A stretch of 64,000 nucleotides of DNA. It comes from DCFW01 sp963790715 (GTDB lineage: Bacteria; Bacteroidota; Bacteroidia; Bacteroidales; Bacteroidaceae). Shown here one piece after another: positions 55,077 through 64,000 of this stretch (positions are counted from its first letter, which is position 1; every line of letters begins with the position of its first letter). The position numbers were made by a program, and so were the translations under genes. Below the pieces are notes generated by a model. That model had not been told where the DNA came from. It worked only from the letters and a program-made list of their open reading frames with translations, and made no database searches. The stretch lies in the NCBI GenBank assembly GCA_963790715.1, contig CAWBPN010000011.1, positions 186,001 through 250,000 on the forward strand. Direction: 5' to 3'.

Positions 55077-56582
55077 ATGAAGATGAACAAACACATCAAG
55101 AAAGCGATGGCAGGAGTGTTCCTGCTTCTTCTGTCGACAATGCCGACACAGATAAAAGCCCAGTTGGCATACAAGGGACAGTTGTATATTAACGACGAAC
55201 GGTTCTACCGCGACGGCAGCCTGCTGCACGTGTACATGAGGGTAAGCTACAGCCGCAATGCAATAGGCACGGGCGAACAACTGACATTCACACCCGTAAT
55301 CAAGACGAGCGACAATGAATACCGCATGTCATCCGTTGTAATCGACGGAGACAAAAGGGAGATAGCCGAACAGCGCAAGGATATATTAAGCCGTCGCCAA
55401 AGGCTGAATGCACCTGTTGTTGTAAAGGACAATAAGAAAGGTACGCGTTACTTCGTTTACGACACATCGATACCGTACGCCAAATGGATGGAAAACAGCG
55501 AATTGTACGTGGAAAGTGAAGAATGCAACTGCAACGGTCATCGTGCACACGTATATGAAGACCGCCTGCTGGCAAACATACCTGTGAACAACGGCCCACA
55601 ACAAATAGCCGACCAGGCGGTAGTGAACGAAAACCAGACGGCACGTTACGACGTTAGCAAATGGGTACAGTTCTTAACTCCTCCCACCGAAGACGGAAGG
55701 GACTTCAACAGAACAGGCGTTATAGAATGGAACGGCAAACAGGATATGTCTAAAATGGGCGAGAACGGCCAAAACAAATATATCTGCAACATGCTCGACA
55801 ACAAAGTAAAGGAAGTGCTCGAACAATACGGCACAACGTTGAGCGGAGTGGTTGTTACGGGTTACGGCAGCCCGATAGGCAACTTCTCAAAGAATGAGAA
55901 AGAGAGTATGGAACGCGCACTGTCACTTAAGCGTTACCTGATGAAGAACCTGGTAACTAACAAGAACGAACTGAACGTCAGTTGGGTAAGTGAAGACTGG
56001 GACAGCATAGCCTCATTGGTAACAAAGAGCCACATGGCACTACGTGAAGCCGTGCTTGACATCATAAAGACGGTAAAGGTGGTAGACGGCAGGGAGCATG
56101 TTATAGAGAACCTTGACGGCGGAGTACCTTACGGGTATATGAACGAACATATCTTCCCCGAGGTAAAGAGGATAACATACACGCTGACATTCAATCACAA
56201 GAATATGGATGTAGGCGCAGCCAAGCTGATGTTGAAGAAAAGGCCGGAGAACATGACGCTTGAAGACTTCTACACGGTAGCCGACAGTTACGAACAAGGT
56301 ACGAGGGAGTTCAACGACATTATCGACTTGTCGGCACGTTTGTTCCCTGACAGTCCGGAGGCAAACATCAATGCATCGGCTGTGGCAATGTTGAGAGGAG
56401 ATACGAAGTTGGCAAGGAAATACATCACCCGTTGGCAGACTGACCCGAGAGCATACGAGAATATGGGTGTGCTGAACCTGATGGAAGGCAACCGCGACAA
56501 GGCTGAGGTATACCTGAAGATGGCACAAGCCGGAGGTGTAGACCAGGCAACTACGGTTATCAATGCGTTGAATATTAAATAA
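55077..56582 (+). CDS. DUF3868 protein with OmpA-like and TPR regions
   Basis: 501 residues with a signal peptide (LLLLSTMPTQIKAQ). Residues 30-135 are DUF3868 (LAYKGQLYINDERFYRDGSLLHVYMRVSYSRNAI...). The middle holds an OmpA-like stretch (LSGVVVTGYGSPIGNFSKNEKESMERALSLKRYL), and the C-terminus has TPR-like helices (FNDIIDLSARLFPDSPEANINASAVAMLRGD, AYENMGVLNLMEGNRDKAEVYLKMAQ). It sits 47 bp after the DUF3575 gene and is a regular member of such pilus operons. Confidence 0.87.
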   Translation: MKMNKHIKKAMAGVFLLLLSTMPTQIKAQLAYKGQLYINDERFYRDGSLLHVYMRVSYSRNAIGTGEQLTFTPVIKTSDNEYRMSSVVIDGDKREIAEQRKDILSRRQRLNAPVVVKDNKKGTRYFVYDTSIPYAKWMENSELYVESEECNCNGHRAHVYEDRLLANIPVNNGPQQIADQAVVNENQTARYDVSKWVQFLTPPTEDGRDFNRTGVIEWNGKQDMSKMGENGQNKYICNMLDNKVKEVLEQYGTTLSGVVVTGYGSPIGNFSKNEKESMERALSLKRYLMKNLVTNKNELNVSWVSEDWDSIASLVTKSHMALREAVLDIIKTVKVVDGREHVIENLDGGVPYGYMNEHIFPEVKRITYTLTFNHKNMDVGAAKLMLKKRPENMTLEDFYTVADSYEQGTREFNDIIDLSARLFPDSPEANINASAVAMLRGDTKLARKYITRWQTDPRAYENMGVLNLMEGNRDKAEVYLKMAQAGGVDQATTVINALNIK

Positions 56583-56635
56583 AGGAACCGAATATAAACG
56601 AAACATATATAAGTAGATAATAGGTGTATAAATGA

Positions 56636-58624
56636 ATGTTGAAGAACTTCGATTATAAAATAATAAGTGTAATGTGTATGTTAATGCTTTCGATTACGTC
56701 GTGCGTTACCGGTAATGACGTGGATAGCGCCAAACCGGCAACGATACGTTTGTCGCTCGGCACAAGCTTGACGACAAAGGCTGTAAAGACGACAAATACG
56801 CGCACAAGTACCGGATTCCCTACAGATAACGGAGGAACGGTCGGTGTAGGCGAAGGCACAATAAACACCGTATGTGTCGGATTGTTTGATAAAGACGGTA
56901 ACACAATAACAATACATGAATACACTTATACAAACGGACAATCGGAGGATATACTGACAACGACACAGGTAACAAAGATGGTTGTTGTAGCCAATGCCAA
57001 GAGTGGAGCGTTTGCAGGGGTAGCGACAGAACATGATTTTCTTTTGAAAGAACTACAATTGTCATATACCACTTCATCCGACGGTCAAAGCAATACGAAC
57101 GCCACAACGGCAGGCAGTCAGACAACAACGGCGTTGCCGATGACATCTGGAGAAGTTTCTCCTTTGAGTTTGTCGGGTGATGCCACGACGGATAAAACTG
57201 TGGAACTGACAAGAACGGTTGCAAGAGTATCGGTAAGCAGCATATCAACATCATTCGACAGCAGCAGCCCATACGCCGGAGCGACATTTACCCCTACAGA
57301 AATATTCATGTACAATGTTAATGACGGGTATACTTGTGGCGGCACGGCGAGCGCTTCAGCCACTACGGTTAGCGGCGAGAGCACTGTATCGGCGTCATAC
57401 GCTTATTTGGGAACAGGTACAATAACAAATTATGATGCTCCAACACCAACCACCCCGCAGTTCTTTTATGTATTCCCACATAATTCGACAAACCCTACTA
57501 AGTTGGTAATCAAAGGCACCTTCACTCCGAGCGGAGGTTCTGCTCAAATCGTCTATTACCCTGTTGTAATAAGCCATGCGCAGGACGGCACCACATTTAC
57601 GGATGATAAAAATAACACTTCTACCACAACAACAAACGATGGCGAGATAGAAGCAAATAAAACATACGATATAAAAGTGACAATAAAGGGCATAGGCGTT
57701 GATGTTCCGTCTAAGAATATTGATCCTTCATCGGTTACTATAAATTCACAGGTGCATGATTGGACGCAAGCACTTGATACGATTAATATAAATGATGTTC
57801 CGGGGATAGGAGAATATTATTTCAGTGACGGCAGTTGGGGAACATTAACTGATAGAGCAACTCAAACTGTCTACCCAATAGGTGTAGTATTCAGTAATAC
57901 TACAAGTGCGAATGATAAAGCTCACGGTTGGACGCATGGTTATGCTATGGCATTAACAAATGCGACAACAAACACAACTACAAAAACATGTATGTGGGGA
58001 CCGAATGCAACTGAAAATGGAGAAACATTCACTGATGCATATGGAACATATAAATATAACTGGTGTAGTGATGAAGTGTATTCATCATTTATAACAGATA
58101 AGGATGGATACTGTGAAACACAAGCAATAAAAAATAATCATACATTGAGTTCAAGCAGTTATCCTGCTTTTTATTATGCATTGAATTATAATACTTATGT
58201 GGCAACAAGCGGTAGCAGTGGTTGGTTCTTGCCGAGTATAGGTCAGTGGTGTGATATATGTGCAAATTTAGGTGGAATAACTTCAGCTCCAGTAGATCCT
58301 TCTGATAAATGTTATTGTTCTTGGTCTAACTGTAGTTCTAAAGTTGCGAGTAGTATAAACTCCTATTTAAGTGCTATAATTACGTATAGTCAAGATCACA
58401 ATTTCAACTATAGTTCGCCTGATTTGTTTAGTAATATTGCTATGTCATTTATAGATGCAAATAGTAATAGTAAAAATTATTCAGGTGAAGCATATTGGAC
58501 TTCATCGGAGATTTGGTCTGACGGTGTACTCTTTACCGATTTTTGCGATAATGAAAATTTTTGCTTTAGTAATTACTATAAAGACACTGGCTATTTTAGG
58601 GTCAGAGCATGCATAGCTTTTTAA
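56636..58624 (+). CDS. Mfa1-like fimbrillin lipoprotein with added C-terminal domain
   Basis: 662 residues. Lipobox SITSC (Cys23), then a Thr/Ser-rich stretch with a trypsin-type site at Arg56 (NTRTST), then a fimbrillin body (TINTVCVGLFDKDGN, MVVVANAKSGAFAGV, ELTRTVARVSVSSI). The last 275 residues, from GIGEYYFSDGSWGTL, are an extra domain with HGWTHGYAMALTNA, PAFYYALNY and SSGWFLPSIGQWCDI. The same domain ends the proteins at 60914 and 62735. Fimbrillins are shipped as lipoproteins and cleaved before polymerising by strand exchange. The extra domain suggests a tip or minor pilin. Confidence 0.85.
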   Translation: MLKNFDYKIISVMCMLMLSITSCVTGNDVDSAKPATIRLSLGTSLTTKAVKTTNTRTSTGFPTDNGGTVGVGEGTINTVCVGLFDKDGNTITIHEYTYTNGQSEDILTTTQVTKMVVVANAKSGAFAGVATEHDFLLKELQLSYTTSSDGQSNTNATTAGSQTTTALPMTSGEVSPLSLSGDATTDKTVELTRTVARVSVSSISTSFDSSSPYAGATFTPTEIFMYNVNDGYTCGGTASASATTVSGESTVSASYAYLGTGTITNYDAPTPTTPQFFYVFPHNSTNPTKLVIKGTFTPSGGSAQIVYYPVVISHAQDGTTFTDDKNNTSTTTTNDGEIEANKTYDIKVTIKGIGVDVPSKNIDPSSVTINSQVHDWTQALDTININDVPGIGEYYFSDGSWGTLTDRATQTVYPIGVVFSNTTSANDKAHGWTHGYAMALTNATTNTTTKTCMWGPNATENGETFTDAYGTYKYNWCSDEVYSSFITDKDGYCETQAIKNNHTLSSSSYPAFYYALNYNTYVATSGSSGWFLPSIGQWCDICANLGGITSAPVDPSDKCYCSWSNCSSKVASSINSYLSAIITYSQDHNFNYSSPDLFSNIAMSFIDANSNSKNYSGEAYWTSSEIWSDGVLFTDFCDNENFCFSNYYKDTGYFRVRACIAF

Positions 58625-58684
58625 TATTTATCTATTTGAATGATATAAAGAATAAAAGTAATAATAAAAAATAACAACGCGAAT

Positions 58685-60004
58685 ATGAAAACAAGTGTAT
58701 TGTTAATAGCAGGCATAACAGTTATTGGAATGATGGCCTCCTGCGCAAGCGACAATGGTGACTTCCCGAACAACAAGGGTGAGAAGGCGACGGTAAAACT
58801 CTCTTTGGCAACAAGCGTTACCACACGTACCACAACAGCAACTGACGGCGGTGGCACTATCGGTACTGACGAAGGACAGGTGAATAATTTGGCAATCGGT
58901 TTATTCGATAACGGAAATAACCGCGTGTCTGCAACAGGAGGAAAAAGTGAAACTACGGATTATAAATATAGCGACAATGGTTTTTCACAGATTTCCACTA
59001 CTTCAAATGCTACCAAGATAGCAGTAATTGCCAATGTGCCGGGCGTTGCAACAACCAAGTTGGATATGACAAATGCAAAAACGTATGCCGCGTTCGGAAG
59101 TAATTACAACGGTGCACTTCTTGTAAATACCACAAGTGCAGACGGCGGTTTTGACCTGACATCCAATCCTACGTCAGCCTCAACGGTTAATAGCCAGAAA
59201 ATCAGCGGGCTGCCTATGTATGGTGAAAGCGCAGTCAACTGGACAACGAGCAACACATCAAACAATGCCGTAAACGTGACGTTGGTTCGTATGGTATCTC
59301 GTATATGCCTTACAAAGTTGGCAACTGATTTCTCAGCATACACCGATCCTGCTGCTACGTTTACACCGACCGAAGTATTCATGTACAACGTTAAAGATGA
59401 GCTGACTAACTGGCAAAGCGGTGCTACGGCTTCTTCATATACCGAAACCACAAGTGGCCCAAGCGTGTCAGGTAAATGTGAAATGACGGACAGGACATCA
59501 ACAACTTTGACAAGCAATGCCGCGCCGTCAATAACACCTACCGACTATGCTTATCTGAGCAGTGGAAGTGCAATACCTGCCGGATGGGTAACCACAAATC
59601 CGGCAGCTCCTAAAGTTACTTATCTTAATTGCACCACTACATTTGATGCAAACGCATTATCATTTTATGTGTTTCCGAACACAGACACATCGGTTCCGAC
59701 TAAGATAATAATAAAAGGTGTTTTCACGACAGGAGGAAATTCAGCCATCGTTTATTATCCTGTTATCATCAACCATGCAAGCAGTTATAATACTGTTACA
59801 GGAAAAGATGGTACGAAGTATACTACATCTATTTCAAATCCGAATGATTCACAAATAAGTGCAAACACCATATATAACTTATATGTTACAATTGAAGGTC
59901 GTGGTGTAGCAGAACCGTATATGCCGTTGGAGCCGTCAACGGTGAAGGCAACAATGCAGGTAACGCCATGGGATAACACGACTCAGGATGTGACCATTCC
60001 ATGA
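58685..60004 (+). CDS. Mfa1-family major fimbrillin
   Basis: 439 residues. Lipobox MMASC (Cys20) and a cleavage-type Arg48 (TTRTTT) precede the fimbrillin body: VNNLAIGLFDNGNN, KIAVIANVPG, TLVRMVSRICLTKL, FTPTEVFMYNVKDE, SFYVFPNTD, IVYYPVIINHA and a C-terminal strand NTIYNLYVTIEGRG. It lacks the extra C-terminal domain of its neighbours, which fits a repeating shaft subunit. 60 bp after the previous fimbrillin gene. Confidence 0.87.
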   Translation: MKTSVLLIAGITVIGMMASCASDNGDFPNNKGEKATVKLSLATSVTTRTTTATDGGGTIGTDEGQVNNLAIGLFDNGNNRVSATGGKSETTDYKYSDNGFSQISTTSNATKIAVIANVPGVATTKLDMTNAKTYAAFGSNYNGALLVNTTSADGGFDLTSNPTSASTVNSQKISGLPMYGESAVNWTTSNTSNNAVNVTLVRMVSRICLTKLATDFSAYTDPAATFTPTEVFMYNVKDELTNWQSGATASSYTETTSGPSVSGKCEMTDRTSTTLTSNAAPSITPTDYAYLSSGSAIPAGWVTTNPAAPKVTYLNCTTTFDANALSFYVFPNTDTSVPTKIIIKGVFTTGGNSAIVYYPVIINHASSYNTVTGKDGTKYTTSISNPNDSQISANTIYNLYVTIEGRGVAEPYMPLEPSTVKATMQVTPWDNTTQDVTIP

Positions 60005-60027
60005 TGACGATGACGAAAATATAATAA

Positions 60028-60903
60028 ATGATTACAGGTTGGTTTACCGGAATGGAAAATAAGATTAGCATATTGTTGTATCAATGGCTTTTAGTGACGG
60101 TTTCTGCACTGTTCGCACTCACCTCGTGTATCAACGAGAATGACTCGGCGTGTGTGCAATATGTAGTCACGACAAAAACGGTTGACGGCGACGGTAAAAC
60201 GTTGTCTGACAGCATTGCAGGACGACTGTATGCTTACCTCTTTCTGGACGGTAAATTTGATCATACGGTTACAGCCGAAGCTGACGGGCGTTTTCTACTC
60301 AGCTTCGATGGCAGCCGAAAGGCTTCACTTATAATAGTAGGAAGCAAAAATGGCAAAGAAAACATTGCGTCTCCTAAGGATGGCGAGAATATAGATTCGG
60401 TAATGGTGCAAACGTTGTTTCCTGAAGACATATATTACGGCCAGTTTGATTACACGTCACAAAATCGCGATTCGATAAGCAATGTTGAAGTGAAGTTGGT
60501 TAACATGCGTGCCACACTCCGCGTAGCAGTAAGGGAACTGCACGAGTATTATGGCGACGGCAACTACAGCGTAAAACTTTCCGGATTACGCAATTCTCTG
60601 TCGTATAATGGCGCGGTAACCGGAGATTCGGTGACGTATGCTCCGAAATCGTCATTCATAAGCGACCAAGTGTTGCTGACTGATTCGGTTAATACTCTAC
60701 CCACGGCAACAAATGAAGCCGTAACGGTAGGTATATATAAAGACGGAGAGCCGATATGGCAATCATCCAAAGACAGTGCAGGCAATGCGGTGAAGCTTAA
60801 CCCCGGTGACAATAAGGTTGTGACGATAGATTGCGGTTATCGCACATTCGGTTTTACTGTGTTGTCGTGGAATGAATTTGTACAAAGTGTGGATATGAAA
60901 TAA
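60028..60903 (+). CDS. Mfa2/FimB-like pilus anchor or length-control protein
   Basis: 291 residues from the ATG at 60028 (a second ATG at 60052 is possible). Lipobox ALTSC (Cys34 of the long form). The body has the Mfa2/FimB order: LYAYLFLDGKFDHTVTAEADGRFLLSF, LIIVGSKNGK, VEVKLVNMRATLRVAVREL and a C-terminal DNKVVTIDCGYRTFGFTVLSWNEFVQSVDMK. It has no polymerisation-type cleavage site after the lipid Cys, in keeping with a protein that stays in the outer membrane and anchors the fibre. Confidence 0.8.
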   Translation: MITGWFTGMENKISILLYQWLLVTVSALFALTSCINENDSACVQYVVTTKTVDGDGKTLSDSIAGRLYAYLFLDGKFDHTVTAEADGRFLLSFDGSRKASLIIVGSKNGKENIASPKDGENIDSVMVQTLFPEDIYYGQFDYTSQNRDSISNVEVKLVNMRATLRVAVRELHEYYGDGNYSVKLSGLRNSLSYNGAVTGDSVTYAPKSSFISDQVLLTDSVNTLPTATNEAVTVGIYKDGEPIWQSSKDSAGNAVKLNPGDNKVVTIDCGYRTFGFTVLSWNEFVQSVDMK

Positions 60904-60913
60904 AGTGTATGAT

Positions 60914-62728
60914 ATGATGAATAATAAGAAGAAGTTGAGAAAAATAAGAAATATGACTGATTTAACGACGATGTTGCTGATATGCGCAATATCGGTAGTG
61001 ATAACATCATGTGCCGGTGAATCGAGCATATATAACTGTTCGGGAAAGGCAACGACGGTAAGTATCAAGATGCAGGTACCTTCACAAACAAATGTATCCA
61101 CACGTGCCACAACACTAAGCGGCAACGAAAGCACGGTCAACAACTTAACGGCACTTATATTTAATTCAAGCAATCAACTGATTGGTTACGGCTATTCGGC
61201 AAGCCCGACATCAACAGGAACAAACACATATCAAATGACGGTAAGTACGAGAGTGGCAACAAGTTGCACGGTATATGTCGTTGCGAATGCAGGAGCAAAT
61301 GCCTTTGCCGGGGTGAATACGGTTGATGAGTTTAAGAAACAAAGTGTGGCACTAAGTGCGGCATCTGATTTAGGAGCGCAAAGCAGTACCATTATGCAAG
61401 GAGTATCGGCAACAAGTCAGGATATAACATCAAGTACCGAAACATTGGCTACTACAATTCCGCTATATCGCTTGTGTACAAAGATAAACTTCAACATCAT
61501 ACCTGCAAGCAATATAACAATAACCGGTTATCAACTTCATGAAGTACCGGCAAGTAGTTATATAGCCGATCGTTCGGCAGAAACAACACCAGCATATAAT
61601 CCGTCAGGCAGCTACAAGGATTTTGCAGCAATAACGGAAAGCAGTCCGACAGCCGGTAATGAAGTTACTGACACCTATTATATATATGAAAACTTGGCAG
61701 GCACGGTAGCAGCTTCAAATACGGCAAAAACTCGTAATTCAAAAAATGCACCGGCAACTGCAAGTTATTTGGATGTGTATGCTACAGGTTCGAATTGGCA
61801 GTCTACCTACCGCATCTATTTAGGCGGCACAGGAACTACGGACTATACTAATTATAATATACCAAGAAATTATAATTACACATATACGATAAATATAACA
61901 GGCAGCGGGATATATGATGTTCGAGTAACGTGTTATCCTGAATTAATTAACTCATCCACGGCAGGGACTTGGGGTAGCAATGGCAGTGCAACAGCTGTAA
62001 CTAGCTCGGCAACGGCAAATGTCGGTGATTACTATTTTAGTGACGGTACTTGGGGATCATTGGATAATAATCCCGGCAAAACTCCAATAGCGGTAGTTTT
62101 TAGTGGTACAACTAGTACAACTGATCAAGGTCATGGTTGGACACATGGATATGCGATGGCATTAACGAATGCTTCAACAAGTAGTGCATGGGGAATAGAT
62201 GGGACTGACGAAACCGTGCTGAACGATTATCAAGGCGAATATGATACATTCATAACAAATAAAGATGGATATACAGAAACTATGGCAATAAAGAATGCTT
62301 ATAATTCAACATTGCAAAGTGCTCATCCAGCATTTTATTATGCATTAAATTATGGTGTTACTGCACCGAGTAGTAGCAGTGGTTGGTATTTACCAAGTGT
62401 TGGACAATGGTGGGATATAGAAACAAAACTAGGAGATATTTCTACTATACCAGAATCTTCTCCTGGTAATTGTTACTGGTATAATTCTAATAATAGTACA
62501 CATTATTCAACAATAAGCGTAAAAAATATTAATAAATATTTAACATCGATAGATAACTATATAACGCCAGATTATTTCGATGACAATACCAATTACTATT
62601 GGTCTTCTTCTGAATATAATTCAAATAATTCATACCATTCAAGTTTTCAAATTGGAGGAGCTGATATGGATTTAAATAATGGCCCAAAAAATTGTTTTAT
62701 TTTGGTTAGATCAGCTATCGCGTTTTAA
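60914..62728 (+). CDS. Fimbrillin-like lipoprotein with the shared C-terminal domain
   Basis: About 604 residues from the ATG at 60914 (a GTG at 60905 opens the frame). Lipobox VITSC (Cys33), cleavage-type Arg64 (STRATT), and a fimbrillin half (TVNNLTALIFNSSNQL, CTVYVVANAGANAFAGV, PLYRLCTKINFNI). The C-terminal domain repeats the neighbour's: VGDYYFSDGTWGSL, AVVFSGTTSTTDQGHGWTHGYAMALTNAS, PAFYYALNY, SSGWYLPSVGQWWDI and YWSSSEY. It starts 10 bp after the Mfa2-like gene and is probably an accessory or tip pilin. Confidence 0.83.
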   Translation: MMNNKKKLRKIRNMTDLTTMLLICAISVVITSCAGESSIYNCSGKATTVSIKMQVPSQTNVSTRATTLSGNESTVNNLTALIFNSSNQLIGYGYSASPTSTGTNTYQMTVSTRVATSCTVYVVANAGANAFAGVNTVDEFKKQSVALSAASDLGAQSSTIMQGVSATSQDITSSTETLATTIPLYRLCTKINFNIIPASNITITGYQLHEVPASSYIADRSAETTPAYNPSGSYKDFAAITESSPTAGNEVTDTYYIYENLAGTVAASNTAKTRNSKNAPATASYLDVYATGSNWQSTYRIYLGGTGTTDYTNYNIPRNYNYTYTINITGSGIYDVRVTCYPELINSSTAGTWGSNGSATAVTSSATANVGDYYFSDGTWGSLDNNPGKTPIAVVFSGTTSTTDQGHGWTHGYAMALTNASTSSAWGIDGTDETVLNDYQGEYDTFITNKDGYTETMAIKNAYNSTLQSAHPAFYYALNYGVTAPSSSSGWYLPSVGQWWDIETKLGDISTIPESSPGNCYWYNSNNSTHYSTISVKNINKYLTSIDNYITPDYFDDNTNYYWSSSEYNSNNSYHSSFQIGGADMDLNNGPKNCFILVRSAIAF

Positions 62729-62734
62729 AAATGA

Positions 62735-64000
62735 CATGAAGGTATATAAGACAAAAATATTAAATATAGTATTAAGTATGGCATTATTGTTTTGCATAAC
62801 AGGTTGTATAAGCAATACTGATATTGTAGTCGGTAAATCATATCCGTTGATAGTATCAGTTAACGATCTTGGATTTACTCCAATGTCAGGTACAAAAATA
62901 GCAACGCGAGCAACCGAAAGCGGATATGTAACCACATTTGCCAAAGGCGATCAAATAGGACTGTATGTGGTTAATAGTTTAAATATCGTTGAAACGGCAA
63001 ACTTATGCCTAACTTATGACGGTACAAACTGGACATATCCGAACGGTACAATGGTATACTGCAACAGTACATCAAGATATTTTGCATATTATCCATACCA
63101 AAGCACTCTAACCGGTGCACCGACAACATCATCAGCAACCGATGCTGCTACATTCTTTGCAACGGCAATTTCAGATTGGACACCTGCAAACGACCAAAGT
63201 TCACAAGCCAAGTACACAGCATCCGATTTAATGGTTGGAACAGGTATGGCAGGTACATTGTATAGCAATGCGACTCGTACAATGTCATTTAGTATGAATC
63301 ATCAAATGGCATTGGTTGATATGAACTTTCCATATTATTATCTGTCAACGGATAATAATTACACATATACTTTAGGGTTAACTTGCAACGGTTTCAAGCC
63401 TTACCACCTTTCAAAAGGTAATTACCGTTATATAATAAAACCTGCGACAAACACCTCAATATGGGGATACTATTGCACAACAACAAGTGCAAACATCAAT
63501 CAGATATTCAATAAAGCGGTTAAAGCTGCGGCGGGAACATATCAAACAATGAATGTGGATAATACTTCAACATCAACTTCATACACCATGAACATAGGCG
63601 ATTATTATTTGAATGACGGCAGCGTTATTCCAAATGCAACAACAAACAAATACTTGTTATCTAAAGCTATCGGTGTGGTATTTGATACTTCAACAAGCTC
63701 AATAGATCAAGGTTATGGTTGGACACACGGTTATGCTATGGCGTTGACAAATGCATCAACAGGAGGTAATTGGAGTACAAGTTCTACTAAAGATGAAGTT
63801 GGAGCAACGTTCGGTAGTTTTACGTATACTGATTATGCTGGACGTTATACAACATTTATAACAAATAAAGAAGGATACAGTGAAACACACGCAATAGCAA
63901 ACAAGTATTATTTTACATTACAGAGTGATCATCCTGCTTTTTGGTATGCCTTAAATTATGGAACAATTAATATCGGTGGAGTACAGTATGCAGCACCTAA
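62735..64000 (+). CDS. Fimbrillin-family lipoprotein with the shared C-terminal domain, 3' end outside window
   Basis: Partial, 422 codons in the window, from MKVYKTKILNIVLSMALLFCITGC (Cys24). Arg58 in IATRATESG is a cleavage-type site. The body (FAKGDQIGLYVVNS, WTYPNGTMVYCNSTSRYFAYYPYQ, ASDLMVGTGMAG, MNHQMALVDMNFP) is the Mfa_like_1 fimbrillin type common in Bacteroides. From MNIGDYYLNDGSVI it enters the same C-terminal domain as the two neighbours (YGWTHGYAMALTNAS, PAFWYALNYG). It begins 6 bp after the previous gene. Confidence 0.82.

Overview
The window is a piece of a Bacteroidales chromosome (Bacteroides/Prevotella-like; I cannot fix the family). Evidence: many genes carry the Bacteroidetes -7 promoter box TAnnTTTG, often with TTG/TTTG about 19-20 bp upstream; there is a rhamnose operon beside argR-GNAT-argG-argC-argD-proC, an order I know from Bacteroides; and there is a DUF3575/DUF3868/fimbrillin pilus operon. 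I see no rRNA, tRNA or CRISPR array.

Layout. 1-4.9 kb: an RND efflux pair (pump cut by the window edge), an AraC regulator and a LuxR-type regulator. 4.96-22.64 kb: an SDR-methyltransferase operon whose methyltransferase is cut into three pieces by nested insertions. The first is an 11.3-kb block with a frameshifted AbiEi antitoxin, a Fic protein, a complete tripartite RND efflux operon, a divergent LytS/LytTR two-component system and a truncated acetyltransferase. The second is an IS4-family element with 18-bp inverted repeats and a 9-bp target duplication; its transposase is itself split by a three-recombinase (RIT) element. 23.1-30.7 kb: housekeeping genes (metA, U32 peptidase, LysM glucosaminidase, cdd, nudC, UDG-family). 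30.7-35.9 kb: a nucleosidase and the rhaBATD operon. 36.1-41.3 kb: argR and arginine/proline synthesis genes.

41.4-52.6 kb is an accessory region: a DUF4143 ATPase, a VapE-like ATPase, a 557-bp zone of nested inverted repeats, an IS110-family element with a readable bridge-RNA candidate, and a two-gene RADAR anti-phage system (rdrA-rdrB) enclosed by two copies of a 229-bp repeat. One repeat copy is interrupted by the IS110 element, which gives its exact insertion site.

52.7-64 kb is a phase-variable pilus locus: a tyrosine recombinase, then a 478-bp segment bounded by perfect 26-bp inverted repeats, then DUF3575, DUF3868, several Mfa-like fimbrillins and an Mfa2-like protein, running off the right edge. 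The only canonical promoter I find inside the invertible segment points away from the pilus genes, so the sequenced orientation looks OFF.

The most notable systems are the invertible pilus promoter, the nested IS4/RIT/methyltransferase structure, the RADAR cassette and the IS110 bridge RNA with guides matching its target and its own end. Function calls rest on motif recognition by eye; no database search was run.
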